Notes: generated by a model not told the origin, from the letters alone. 64,000 nucleotides of DNA from Flavobacterium limicola (GCF_003634755.1 NZ_RBXA01000001.1:992001-1056000); one strand, 5' to 3'. Shown: positions 50,027 through 58,939, counted from the first letter of the stretch. Numbers and translations are program-made.

Positions 50027-50782
50027 ATGAAAACTACAATAAAAATTCTTAGCTTACTTTTCTTTTGCCAACTTTCTTTTGGGCAAAATGAAACCCGAAA
50101 GTCACTCCACGGACAATTTGTAAATGAAATCGCTTTGGTAGACAATGGCTATGTTTTTAATTTGAATTCGAAAACAAGGACCTTCATCAGCAATCAAGGT
50201 TTTTTTGATATTTTGGCCAAAGCCAAAGATACGTTGCTGGTTTCAAGTCCTTCTTTCAAGTCCAAAAAAATCGTTCTTCAGGAAAAAGATTTTTTAAAAA
50301 CGTTGTTTGTAATCGATTTAGAGGCGCAAACTACACTTTTGAAAGAAGTAATTGTAAAAGGAAAATTGGACATAAAGCCAGCTATCGGCAGTACTCAGAA
50401 AATTGTAGATATGCAATTTACGGATGATGCAAAATCTTCGCCTATAAATAGAACGATGCCTTCGGACGGAACCATAGAAAACGGAATGGATTTTGTTAGA
50501 ATATTTAAAATGGTTTCCAAAGTATTTAAAAAAGATTCGGATGAAAAAGCAGGATTGAATGCGCAAGCAGATTTTTCTGATACCGTTTCTAAAGGGTTGG
50601 ATCGCTATTTTTTCACCAATACCTTGAAATTGAAATCGGAAGAAATTAGTCTTTTTCTGGATTACTGTGAAAGTGATCCGAAATCAAAAAATCTTTTGAA
50701 AGAAGAAGATGAGTTTTTACTAATTGATTTTTTAATCACCAAGAACGAAGAATTTAAAAGAATTACTACTTTACAAAAATGA
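50027..50782 (+). CDS. Carboxypeptidase-regulatory-like domain protein, tandem paralogue 4 (divergent)
   Basis: A 251-residue member with a standard ATG start, 41 bp after paralogue 3. A signal peptide ends near LSFGQ. The beta-sandwich (LHGQFVNEIALVDNGYVFNLN) and LLKEVIVKGKLD match the others, but the central YTPAERKLYTA segment is absent and the middle contains MPSDGTIENGMDFVRIFKMVSKVF, and the C-terminus SEEISLFLDYCESDPKSKNLL. It overlaps the next gene by four bases (ATGA). It is the most changed of the four. Confidence 0.75.
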   Translation: MKTTIKILSLLFFCQLSFGQNETRKSLHGQFVNEIALVDNGYVFNLNSKTRTFISNQGFFDILAKAKDTLLVSSPSFKSKKIVLQEKDFLKTLFVIDLEAQTTLLKEVIVKGKLDIKPAIGSTQKIVDMQFTDDAKSSPINRTMPSDGTIENGMDFVRIFKMVSKVFKKDSDEKAGLNAQADFSDTVSKGLDRYFFTNTLKLKSEEISLFLDYCESDPKSKNLLKEEDEFLLIDFLITKNEEFKRITTLQK

Positions 50783-51282
50783 AAAAGACAATCTTAATCA
50801 CTTTTTTTGGAATACTATTTTTAACATTAACATCTTTTAGTGTTCATAAATTTTATGTTGCTTTGTATCAGGTAAATTACGCTCCTGAAAAGAAAATGCT
50901 TCAGATAACGACTCGCATATTTGTAGATGATTTGAACAGTGCAGTTGGAAAAAAGTATAGCAAGAAAATTAATTTAGGTGCAGAAAATGAATCTGTTGAT
51001 GATATAAATTTTTTAAAAAAATACTTCAGCGAAAAATTTTATATCAAAGTAAACGGTCAGACCAAACCGATACATTTTTTGAGCAAAGAGATGGAAGGCG
51101 ATGTGCTCATTTGTTACTTTAGCATGAAAGAAATCCAAAAAATAAATTCCTTGGAAATTTATAATGCTGTAATCACCGAAGGCAATGCAGAGCAACAAAA
51201 CATCATGCATTTTAATGTTTCTGGAGTCAAAAACACATTGCTTTTTACGGAGTCTTCATCCAAGGGAATGTTAAAATATTAA
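50779..51282 (+). CDS. DUF6702 family exported protein
   Basis: A 167-residue precursor. Signal peptide about 1-22 (to TLTSFS), then HKFYVALYQVNYAPEKKMLQITTRIFVDDLNSAV, the DUF6702 start: HxFYxS followed by alternating strands and FxDDL. Later ISKEM-like, YFSMKEIQKINSLEIYNAVI and a QQNIMHF segment complete a beta-sandwich. Function unknown. It overlaps the last regulatory-like paralogue by ATGA and is followed 64 bp later by the M1 aminopeptidase gene. That order (DUF6702 then M1 peptidase) recurs in flavobacteria from memory. Confidence 0.82.
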   Translation: MKKTILITFFGILFLTLTSFSVHKFYVALYQVNYAPEKKMLQITTRIFVDDLNSAVGKKYSKKINLGAENESVDDINFLKKYFSEKFYIKVNGQTKPIHFLSKEMEGDVLICYFSMKEIQKINSLEIYNAVITEGNAEQQNIMHFNVSGVKNTLLFTESSSKGMLKY

Positions 51283-51346
51283 TTAATTTAGAAAAATCTA
51301 CTTAAAATTATTATTTTCACCCATTGAAATAACCAGATTTCCACCT

Positions 51347-53590
51347 ATGAAAAAATTATCTTTACTATTATTTTTTCCTGCATTATTGTTTGCACAGGAA
51401 AAAACGGCTCCAGTCGCGCCAAAACAAACCGGAAAGTACGACACCAATAAGTTTAGCCAAATGTATGATTTGTTAGCCACGCCTAACATGTTTCGTACCG
51501 CTTCAGGAGCTCCAGGTCCAGCTTATTACCAACAACAAGCGGATTATAAAATCAACATTGAGCTTGACGACAAAAATTCTAGATTAAGCGGTTCAGAAAC
51601 CGTTACGTATTATAATAATTCCCCGGACACTTTAGAATATTTATGGGTACAGTTAGACCAAAATCAAGCTGCGAAAAACTCACAAACTCCTTTGGCGGAA
51701 AGCCAGAGAATGGAGCAGGTTTTTCCAGCGGGAGGTTTTGCTAATAAATTTTTGAAACAAGAACTAGACCGCGGATTCAATATTGAGTTCGTTAAAGATG
51801 CCAAAGGAAATTCATTGTCTTATACCATCAATCAAACCATGATGCGTATCAATTTGGCAACGCCGATGAAACCTGGAGAGAAATTTTCTTTTTCAATCAA
51901 ATGGGCGTATAATATTAACAACTACAGAGCAGAAGGCGGTCGTTCAGGATATGAATTATTTGAAAAAGACGGAAACAAATTATATGTGATTGCTCAATTC
52001 TATCCTAGAATGGCGGTTTACAATGATGTTGAAGGATGGCAGAATATGCAGTTTTGGGGAACGGGAGAATTTACGTTGCCTTTTGGAAATTTTGATGTAA
52101 ATATCACCGTGCCTGCGGATCATGTTATGGAAGCAACAGGCGAGCTAATGAACAGAAGCGAAGTGTTTACTCCAGAACAAGTGAAAAGATATGAACTTGC
52201 AATGAAATCATACGATAATCCAGTTGTTATTGTAACACAAGCGGAAGCAGAAGCAAATGAAAAAGGATTCTCTGACAAGAAGAAAACATGGAAATTCAGT
52301 GCTAAAAACGTAAGGGATTTTGGTATTGCCACTTCAAGAAAATTCATTTATGATGCAATGGCAGTTAAATTAAGTGAGAAAACGGTAATGGCAATTTCAG
52401 TTTATCCAAAAGAAAGTAATCCTTTATGGGGAGAAACTTCTACAAGAACTGTAGCGCATACTTTAAGAAGTTATTCTGCACATACGTTTGATTATCCTTA
52501 TCCAAAAGCGGTTTCAGTATCTGCAGAAGATCAAGGTATGGAATACCCAATGATTTGCTGGAATTACGGTCGTCCTGACGAAAAAGGAGTGACTAGTGAA
52601 CGTACTAAAAATGGTATGATTGGGGTAGTAGTGCATGAAGTAGGACACAATTTCTTTCCTATGATTGTAAACTCTGATGAACGTCAGTGGTCGTGGATGG
52701 ATGAAGGTTTGAACACTTTTATGCAATACATGGCTGAGCAGGAAATGGGAACAAACTTCCCTTCCAGTCGAGGACCAGCAAGTAAAATTGTTCCTTACAT
52801 GAGTGGTGATCAAAAATTCTTGGAGCCTATTATGTCTAACTCTGAAACAATAGTTCAGTTTGGTGCAAACGCTTATGGTAAGCCGGCAACAGGTTTGAAT
52901 ATACTTAGAGAAACGATTATGGGAAGAGAATTGTTTGACCATGCGTTTAAAGTATATGCAAACAGATGGAAATTCAAGCATCCTACTCCGGAAGACTTTT
53001 TTAGAACGATGGAAGATGCTTCGGCAGTAGATTTAGATTGGTTTTTCAGAGGATGGTTTTACTCTACTGATTTTGTAGATATCGGTGTGAAAGAAGTAAA
53101 ACAATATTACGTTTCTGAAACTGCAACTAAAGAGCTAAAAGATGCAACCGTAAGAAGAGGACGTTTTGGACAGGAAAAAGGACCTTTCGTATATTTAGTT
53201 CCTGGAACTAGCGAAGAATTATCTGCAAAAGAAAAGAAAGCATTAGCAATTGCGGATGTAAATTTATTATCGGACTATGTTAATAAAAACTTTACAGCAG
53301 ATGAAAAAACAAAATTAAAATCTCCAAAATATTTTTACGAAGTAGAGTTCAATAAACCTGGAGGAATGTTAATGCCACTTATCGTTGAGTTAACGTACGA
53401 AGATGATTCGAAAGAGTCATTCAAGTATCCAGCTCAAATTTGGAGAAAAAACAATGATACCGCTAAGAAAGTATATGCAACTGAAAAAGCAATCAAAAAA
53501 ATCCAAGTGGATCCAAAATTAGAAACTGCCGATATTGATGTGACCAATAACACTTGGCCTAAGGAAGAAGTAAAATCTAAATTTGACTAA
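51347..53590 (+). CDS. M1 family aminopeptidase, exported
   Basis: A 747-residue zinc aminopeptidase. Signal peptide MKKLSLLLFFPALLFAQ. The N-terminal beta-domain (about 60-270) contains YKINIELDDKNSRLSGSETVTY. The catalytic domain has DQGMEYPMICW (in place of the GAMEN motif) and HEVGH at 430-434 with Glu453 exactly 18 residues on (WMDEGLNTF), giving HEXXH-x18-E. The Tyr of the active site is likely in NAYGKPATGLNIL. It cuts N-terminal residues from peptides in the periplasm. A terminator follows. Confidence 0.93.
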   Translation: MKKLSLLLFFPALLFAQEKTAPVAPKQTGKYDTNKFSQMYDLLATPNMFRTASGAPGPAYYQQQADYKINIELDDKNSRLSGSETVTYYNNSPDTLEYLWVQLDQNQAAKNSQTPLAESQRMEQVFPAGGFANKFLKQELDRGFNIEFVKDAKGNSLSYTINQTMMRINLATPMKPGEKFSFSIKWAYNINNYRAEGGRSGYELFEKDGNKLYVIAQFYPRMAVYNDVEGWQNMQFWGTGEFTLPFGNFDVNITVPADHVMEATGELMNRSEVFTPEQVKRYELAMKSYDNPVVIVTQAEAEANEKGFSDKKKTWKFSAKNVRDFGIATSRKFIYDAMAVKLSEKTVMAISVYPKESNPLWGETSTRTVAHTLRSYSAHTFDYPYPKAVSVSAEDQGMEYPMICWNYGRPDEKGVTSERTKNGMIGVVVHEVGHNFFPMIVNSDERQWSWMDEGLNTFMQYMAEQEMGTNFPSSRGPASKIVPYMSGDQKFLEPIMSNSETIVQFGANAYGKPATGLNILRETIMGRELFDHAFKVYANRWKFKHPTPEDFFRTMEDASAVDLDWFFRGWFYSTDFVDIGVKEVKQYYVSETATKELKDATVRRGRFGQEKGPFVYLVPGTSEELSAKEKKALAIADVNLLSDYVNKNFTADEKTKLKSPKYFYEVEFNKPGGMLMPLIVELTYEDDSKESFKYPAQIWRKNNDTAKKVYATEKAIKKIQVDPKLETADIDVTNNTWPKEEVKSKFD

Positions 53591-53610
53591 ATAAAAATAA
53601 AATTTCTAAA

Positions 53611-53632
53611 AAAGACTCTGAAAAGAGTCTTT
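53611..53632 (+). terminator. Terminator after the M1 aminopeptidase gene
   Basis: Arms aaagactct (53611-53619) and agagtcttt (53624-53632), with T-run, 20 bp past the stop codon. Confidence 0.85.
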
Positions 53633-53672
53633 TTTTTATGAAAAAATTAAAAGTCAAAGATTCAAAATTTGA

Positions 53673-53680
53673 TATCTTTG
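53673..53680 (+). promoter_or_regulatory. -7 box upstream of the TatA-like gene
   Basis: TATCTTTG matches TAnnTTTG, 21 bp before the ATG at 53702. Confidence 0.5.
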
Positions 53681-53701
53681 TAACAATCAAAAACAAAAAA
53701 T

Positions 53702-54103
53702 ATGTTTGGTATAGGTGGAGGCGAATTAATTTTTATCATGTTTATAGTGCTTATGCTTTTTGGTTCCGATAAAGTTCCTGAAATAGCCCGTACCATGGGT
53801 AAAGCAATGGCGCAATTGAAAAATGCAACGAATGACATTAAAAGTGAAATTCAAAAAGGAGCTGAGGCAAACGGATTCGATGCGAAAACATTGACCGATT
53901 TTAGGGGGAATATTACCTCTGAAATCAATAAAGCGAAGGATAATCTGTTAGGCGATACATCTCAATTTACTGATACAACCGGCAACATTACTTCTGAAAT
54001 TAATAAAGCCAAAGACAGCTTGTTGGCAGATACAACCGCTCCAATTGAAACTACGAAAGAAGTAATAGAAGACATTACAGGACCAATAAAACGTCAGATG
54101 TAA
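53702..54103 (+). CDS. TatA/B/E family twin-arginine translocase protein with repeated tail
   Basis: A 133-residue protein. The short N-terminal anchor and amphipathic helix are those of TatA (MFGIGGGELIFIMFIVLMLF, then GSDKVPEIARTMGKAMAQLK), which forms the pore-like ring of the Tat system. The C-terminus is unusual: a 25-residue repeat, GNITSEINKAKD.LL.DT, occurs at about 69-86 and 94-111. Typical flavobacterial TatA proteins are 50-90 residues, so the tail is an extension. Which Tat role (A or B) it plays is unclear. It shares a base with the PAP2 gene. Confidence 0.88.
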   Translation: MFGIGGGELIFIMFIVLMLFGSDKVPEIARTMGKAMAQLKNATNDIKSEIQKGAEANGFDAKTLTDFRGNITSEINKAKDNLLGDTSQFTDTTGNITSEINKAKDSLLADTTAPIETTKEVIEDITGPIKRQM

Positions 54104-54666
54104 TGTTAGAAAAATTACTTTCCTTAGATACGGAATTGTTTGTGTTTTTAAATGGTTTAGGTTCTGAAACTTTTGATGGATTCTGGTTATTTATTACCAG
54201 ACAAAGCAACTGGGTTCCGTTTTTTTTGCTTTTATTGTATTTAATTTTCAAAAAACTGGGAGCAAAACAAACACTCTATTTATTATTGTTTGTAGCTGTT
54301 TTAATTACCATTACGGATCAAACCACTAATCTCTTCAAAAATGGATTCCAGCGATTACGACCTTGTAATAATCCTGAAATCAATTCCTTTATTAGAGTAG
54401 TCCAGTCGAGAAGTTCGTTTAGTTTTTTCTCTGGGCACGCTGCAAATTCAATGGCAGTTGCGACATTTTTGTATTTTAATTTTAAGGATAAAATCAAATT
54501 TTTTGGATTCTTGTTCTTATGGCCTTTGATTTTTGCTTACAGTAGAATTTATCTGGGATTGCATTATCCATTAGACATCTTATCAGGCTATTTGTTCGGA
54601 CTTACTTCTGGTTTTTTGATGTATAAAGTATACAAAATAGCACAACAAAAATATTTTCCTATATAA
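54103..54666 (+). CDS. PAP2 superfamily phosphatase
   Basis: A 187-residue membrane phosphatase with the three conserved motifs: KNGFQRLRPC (KxxxxxxRP), FSGHAANS (PSGH-like, here SFFSGHAA) and SRIYLGLHYPLDILSG (SRxxxxxHxxxD). About five transmembrane helices separate them. The family dephosphorylates lipid pyrophosphates such as undecaprenyl-PP or phosphatidic acid, on the periplasmic face. Its ATG overlaps the TatA-like stop (TAATG), so the two are coupled. Confidence 0.92.
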   Translation: MLEKLLSLDTELFVFLNGLGSETFDGFWLFITRQSNWVPFFLLLLYLIFKKLGAKQTLYLLLFVAVLITITDQTTNLFKNGFQRLRPCNNPEINSFIRVVQSRSSFSFFSGHAANSMAVATFLYFNFKDKIKFFGFLFLWPLIFAYSRIYLGLHYPLDILSGYLFGLTSGFLMYKVYKIAQQKYFPI

Positions 54667-54680
54667 TAATTTAATATTAT

Positions 54681-54780
54681 TCAGGAGCTTTTTCCTGCTC
54701 TACGCTATATCTTTTTCTTGTGATTCTTCCTTAGGTCAGAATAACAAGAAAAAGGATGCCGCTTCCATCAGGGCTAGGGC
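54681..54780 (+). ncRNA. Structured non-coding repeat element, copy B
   Basis: Starts with a small hairpin (cagga...tcctg, 54682-54697), then CTCTACGCTATATCTTTTT, a long stem (54711-54721 with 54744-54754; inner pair attct/agaat), then AAAAAGGATGCCGCTTCCATC and AGGGCTAGGGC. The strings flanking the hairpin match copy A at 20325-20427 (minus strand). It lies between convergent PAP2 and O-methyltransferase genes. Same remarks on identity as for copy A. Confidence 0.5.
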
Positions 54781-54808
54781 ATTTGTTTTTCAATAGAAAT
54801 ATCCTAAA

Positions 54809-55468
54809 CTAAAAAACTCTACTCACTGTCAATCCATCACGAATAGGCAGTAAAACCGTTTCTACTCTTGGATCCGTTGCTAATAACTGATTGTATTCCA
54901 GTAATATTTTTGTGCTCAAATCTTTAGGATTCAGCGGTTCCAGTACTTTCCCGCTCCACAGCACATTATCTGACAATATTATGCCGCCTTTATTCATTTT
55001 TGGAAGAATCAATTCAAAATAGTTGAGGTAGTTTTCCTTGTCGGCATCAATGAAAACCAAATCAAATTTTATGTCCAGTGTTGGAATAATGTCAACTGCT
55101 TCTCCTAAATGCTGGAAAATTTGCTTTCCCCACGGAGATTTGTCAAAATGTTTTCTTTGAAAATCAACTAATTCTTCTTTAATGTCAATCGTGTGCAGCT
55201 GTCCGTTTTCCTGCATACCTTCGCACAAGCATAACGCTGAATATCCTGTATACGTTCCAATTTCCAGAATATTCACAGGCCGAATCAATTTTGACAACAT
55301 ACTCAAAACCCGACCTTGAAAATGCCCGCTCAACATTCGCGGCAACAGAATTTTTTGATAGGTTTCCTTATTCAGTGCGGCCAGTAAAGCAGGTTCTTTT
55401 TCGGAATGTTGCTCGATATAATCTTCTAATTCTTGGGAAATGAAATGCATTTTTTGAATTTTTTTCAA
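54809..55468 (-). CDS. O-methyltransferase (caffeoyl-CoA type, class I)
   Basis: A 219-residue SAM-dependent methyltransferase. SAM motif I is VNILEIGTYTGYSALCLCEG (about 60-80), then HTIDIKEELVDFQRKHF, GEAVDIIPTL and DLVFIDADKENYLNYFELILPKMNKGG, a cation-dependent OMT pattern with acidic metal ligands (DADK, SDNVLWSG). The acceptor, a catechol-like hydroxyl, is unknown. Two Met candidates (1 and 7) exist for the start. Its 5' region is shared with rlmN on the other strand. Confidence 0.93.
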   Translation of the reverse strand: MKKIQKMHFISQELEDYIEQHSEKEPALLAALNKETYQKILLPRMLSGHFQGRVLSMLSKLIRPVNILEIGTYTGYSALCLCEGMQENGQLHTIDIKEELVDFQRKHFDKSPWGKQIFQHLGEAVDIIPTLDIKFDLVFIDADKENYLNYFELILPKMNKGGIILSDNVLWSGKVLEPLNPKDLSTKILLEYNQLLATDPRVETVLLPIRDGLTVSRVF

Positions 55469-55519
55469 TTGAGAGCAAAGTTATCAAATTATCAAATCAA
55501 CAAATCAACAAATTGTCAT

Positions 55520-55527
55520 TAAATTTG
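55520..55527 (+). promoter_or_regulatory. -7 box immediately before rlmN
   Basis: TAAATTTG ends five bases before the ATG at 55532. The start of transcription expected from this box would be at or near the ATG, implying a leaderless or near-leaderless message. Confidence 0.5.
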
Positions 55528-55531
55528 CACC

Positions 55532-56575
55532 ATGGAAATCGATAAAAAAGACATACGATCCTTATCAAAAGAACAACTACGAGATTTTTTCGTTGCAAAT
55601 GGCGATAAAGCCTTTCGTGGGAATCAAGTGTATGAATGGTTGTGGAGCAAAGGCGCACATAGTTTTGAAGATATGACTAATGTTTCTAAGGGAACACGTA
55701 CTATGCTTGAAACGCATTTCGTAATCAATCACATCAAAGTAGATACGATGCAGCGCAGTGAAGACGGAACCGTGAAAAATGCCGTTCGTTTGCATGATGG
55801 CTTGGTGGTGGAATCGGTTTTGATCCCTACTAATACAAGAACTACAGCTTGTGTTTCTAGTCAAGTAGGCTGTAGTTTAGATTGCAATTTTTGCGCAACA
55901 GCGCGATTAAAAAGAATGCGAAATCTGGAACCGGCTGAAATCTATGATCAGGTAATTGCCATTGATAAAGAAAGTCGTTTGTATTACAATCATCCGTTGT
56001 CGAATATTGTTTTCATGGGAATGGGAGAGCCGCTTATGAATTATAACAATGTGTTGAAGGCAATCGAAATGATTACGTCGCCGGAAGGATTGGGAATGTC
56101 ACCTAAACGTATTATGGTTTCGACTTCGGGAGTTCCTAAAATGATAAAAAAACTCGCTGATGACGACGTGAAATTCAAGCTTGCCGTTTCGTTACACTCA
56201 GCAATCGATGAAATTCGTTCTCGGATTATGCCGTTTAGTGCTAATTTCCCTTTGGCAGATTTACGCGAATCATTAGAATATTGGTACCGAAAAACCAAAA
56301 GTAAAATCTCCTATGAATATGTCGTTTGGAAAGACATCAATGATAATAAAGCTTCCATAGATGCTTTGGTTAAGTTCTGTAAATACGTTCCTTGCAAAGT
56401 GAATCTTATTGAATACAATCCAATTGATGATGGAGAATTTCAACAAGCTTCCGAAGAATCAATTAATGCATATATAAAAGCGCTGGAAGCCAGCGGTATT
56501 GTGGTAAAAGTCCGAAGAAGCCGCGGAAAAGATATTGATGCAGCTTGCGGACAACTCGCCAATAAAGAAGCATAA
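55532..56575 (+). CDS. rlmN: Dual-specificity rRNA/tRNA adenine-C2 methyltransferase
   Basis: A 347-residue radical SAM enzyme making m2A2503 in 23S rRNA and m2A37 in some tRNAs. The 4Fe-4S cysteines are Cys114, Cys118 and Cys121 in VGCSLDCNFCATA. The catalytic Cys near the C-terminus is in DAACGQLA, and the mechanistic first Cys is in the TTACVSSQ region. GMGEPLMNYNNVL and STSGVPKMIKKLA are further RlmN segments. The length matches the family. Confidence 0.97.
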   Translation: MEIDKKDIRSLSKEQLRDFFVANGDKAFRGNQVYEWLWSKGAHSFEDMTNVSKGTRTMLETHFVINHIKVDTMQRSEDGTVKNAVRLHDGLVVESVLIPTNTRTTACVSSQVGCSLDCNFCATARLKRMRNLEPAEIYDQVIAIDKESRLYYNHPLSNIVFMGMGEPLMNYNNVLKAIEMITSPEGLGMSPKRIMVSTSGVPKMIKKLADDDVKFKLAVSLHSAIDEIRSRIMPFSANFPLADLRESLEYWYRKTKSKISYEYVVWKDINDNKASIDALVKFCKYVPCKVNLIEYNPIDDGEFQQASEESINAYIKALEASGIVVKVRRSRGKDIDAACGQLANKEA

Positions 56576-56616
56576 AAAAAGCATTAAGATATCCGAAAAC
56601 GATCTTAATGCTTTTT
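56576..56616. terminator. Bidirectional terminator after rlmN
   Basis: Perfect 15-base arms aaaaagcattaagat (56576-56590) and atcttaatgcttttt (56602-56616), between rlmN and a convergent lipoprotein gene. Confidence 0.88.
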
Positions 56617-56633
56617 GGTATAAAAAACAGTTG

Positions 56634-57500
56634 TTATTTTTGAAGAGTAATTTCGGTTGTAACGCCATTAATTGTCAGCGTTGCGAGGTTGTCACATGCT
56701 CCGGTTCCAAAATCTAATATTCCCTCAGAGTCATTTTTACTGATAGTAACAACTCCGCTCACCGGAAATGGTAAATTACAAGTCATTACGTACCGCAAAG
56801 CAGTGGTTATTGTTTTTACTATGATGGTCCCGTCAGGTAAAGTTGTTGTGCTGTTTCCAGTCACCAAAAAAACATTGTCATCCCAGATAAGTGGTGTTCC
56901 ATTTCCCTCAACAGTTTCTTTAATTTTTGTGCCTGTTCTTGTGTAAATTCTGCCATCGTCAAAGGTAATTTTCATATCAACAGTAAAAGTCATTACGGGA
57001 TGAACCTCAGCTAGTAAGGCCGTGCTTTTCAATTCGTAGGTGATTGTTTTGTTGCCTTGAAGAAGTTTATTGTTGTGATAAAAGTCAACAAAAGTATAGG
57101 AAATGGTTCTTATAGGACTGGTGAAATTAGTAGAAAAACTAATAATTATTTTTCCTTTCACTAGGTTTCCATTTGGAAGTAAGCAACCTTCCGTTCCAAA
57201 ATCAATTGTTCTAGTCCAAATTCCGTCAGCTAATACTGTTGTAAAGGTTGCGCATGTGGGTAAAAATCCTTTTGAAGTGGCGCTGGATTTATTGGATGAA
57301 TTTTGTTGAGCGGTATATTGGTCTTCGACAATGAATACCACATCATCAATAGCGACATCAATTTTTGATTCAATCGCAACATCCGCATTTGTTAGCACTG
57401 GAGACGGATTAGGATCATTATCATCATTATTAGAAGAATCACAACTGATAAAAAAACTCAGTAATATAAATGCCATACCTGATAAAATTTTTGTTTTCAT
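56634..57500 (-). CDS. Predicted lipoprotein, uncharacterised
   Basis: A 288-residue precursor with lipobox SFFISC (Cys20), followed by DSSNNDDNDPNP; the acidic run after Cys resembles the surface-lipoprotein signal of Bacteroidota (Flavobacterium form). The mature part is beta-rich with repeated segments (GKIIISFSTNF, GVVTISKNDSEG), Asn/Thr-rich turns, and FGTEGCLLPNG / FGTGACDNLAT, a possible duplicated domain of about 90 residues: both halves contain an IDFGTxxC motif. No function can be named. Confidence 0.75.
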   Translation of the reverse strand: MKTKILSGMAFILLSFFISCDSSNNDDNDPNPSPVLTNADVAIESKIDVAIDDVVFIVEDQYTAQQNSSNKSSATSKGFLPTCATFTTVLADGIWTRTIDFGTEGCLLPNGNLVKGKIIISFSTNFTSPIRTISYTFVDFYHNNKLLQGNKTITYELKSTALLAEVHPVMTFTVDMKITFDDGRIYTRTGTKIKETVEGNGTPLIWDDNVFLVTGNSTTTLPDGTIIVKTITTALRYVMTCNLPFPVSGVVTISKNDSEGILDFGTGACDNLATLTINGVTTEITLQK

Positions 57501-57811
57501 GATACATAATTTTTAATTTATATTAATATTTAAATGTAATCCAATTGTATTATTTGATTTCATTATATGCTTAAAACAGCGGGGTGATCCTCTAATAATT
57601 TTAAAGGTTTTTAGAGTTAATAAAACGGTTTCTAACTAATTGGGGTATAAAGAGTATTCGTAGGGATTTAAAAAACAAAAATTGTCTGTAGGTAATACAA
57701 TTTTTGTATGATCATTTGTATAAAATTAATCAAAAAAATCACTTGTTATTTTAAACTCTTAGTTAAAAAATATATAAACTATTTTATTAAAATAGTATCT
57801 TTGAATTCTAA
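57501..57811. other. Promoter region shared by the lipoprotein gene and the polyprenyl synthase gene
   Basis: A 311-bp, strongly AT-rich region with no gene. TATCTTTG at 57796-57803 is a -7 box for the downstream gene (ATG 57812), again very close to the start codon. I see nothing else structured. Confidence 0.5.
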
Positions 57812-58789
57812 ATGAACATTACTTCACAAATAAAACAGCCCATTTTCAATGAAATGGAACTTTTTGAAAAAAAGTTCTATGAATCGATGACTTCGCAAGT
57901 GGCTTTGTTAAATAGAATCACGTATTATATCGTCAACAGAAAAGGAAAACAAATGCGTCCTATGTTCGTTTTTCTGACTTCCAAAATGGTTTCAGCCGGA
58001 ATTGTAAACGAAAGAACCTATCGTGGCGCTTGTGTTATTGAACTGATACATACTGCGACATTAGTTCACGATGATGTAGTGGATGATAGTAATCGCAGAA
58101 GAGGTTTTTTCTCCCTTAATGCACTTTGGAAAAATAAAATTGCGGTACTTGTGGGTGATTATTTATTGTCCAAAGGATTGTTGCTTTCCATTGATAATGG
58201 AGATTTCGATTTGCTACGAATTATTTCTGTTGCTGTACGCGAAATGAGTGAAGGCGAATTACTTCAAATTGAAAAAGCCCGAAGACTTGACATCACGGAA
58301 GATATTTACTATGAAATCATTCGGAAAAAGACAGCGACACTTATTGCTGCTTGTTGTGCTTTGGGTGCAAAATCCGTTATCGAAGATGAAGTTCAGGTAG
58401 AAAACATGCGCAAGTTTGGAGAACTCATTGGGATGGCTTTTCAAATAAAAGATGATTTATTTGATTATACTGATGATGCCATTGGTAAGCCAACCGGAAT
58501 TGACATCAAAGAACAAAAAATGACGCTGCCTCTTATTCATGTTTTGAATACGTGTACTTCAAAAGAGAAAACATGGCTTATCAATTCCATTAAAAACCAT
58601 AATAAAGATAAAAAACGCGTCAAAGAAGTTATTGCTTTTGTAAAAAATAATAACGGATTACTTTATGCAGAACAAAAAATGATAGCATTCCAGCAAGAAG
58701 CACTTTTGCTTTTGGATAGTTATTCTGATTCGGAGTTTAAAGAAGCGCTGATTTTAATGGTAAATTATGTGATTGAAAGAAAAAAATAA
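57812..58789 (+). CDS. ispB: Polyprenyl diphosphate synthase (octaprenyl/heptaprenyl type)
   Basis: A 325-residue trans-prenyltransferase that extends farnesyl-PP with IPP to make the side chain of menaquinone. The first Asp-rich motif is LVHDDVVDDSNRRRG (Asp87, Asp88, Asp91) and the second FQIKDDLFDYTDD. GKQMRPMFVF is the family start region. Long-chain size control depends on residues before the first motif and cannot be read safely. Flavobacteria use menaquinone-6, so the enzyme may make hexaprenyl-PP; gene symbol by family. Confidence 0.9.
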   Translation: MNITSQIKQPIFNEMELFEKKFYESMTSQVALLNRITYYIVNRKGKQMRPMFVFLTSKMVSAGIVNERTYRGACVIELIHTATLVHDDVVDDSNRRRGFFSLNALWKNKIAVLVGDYLLSKGLLLSIDNGDFDLLRIISVAVREMSEGELLQIEKARRLDITEDIYYEIIRKKTATLIAACCALGAKSVIEDEVQVENMRKFGELIGMAFQIKDDLFDYTDDAIGKPTGIDIKEQKMTLPLIHVLNTCTSKEKTWLINSIKNHNKDKKRVKEVIAFVKNNNGLLYAEQKMIAFQQEALLLLDSYSDSEFKEALILMVNYVIERKK

Positions 58790-58939
58790 TTATTTTTTCA
58801 AATAATTTTCTCTCGTTACCTATTGAATTTATTGACTTTTTTTGATTTTAAATTTATAAAATCAAAAATTTTGCTATTTAAGATGCAACCTTTTTGCATT
58901 GTCAATCGTCTATATTTATAGAAACACTTTATAAAGATT

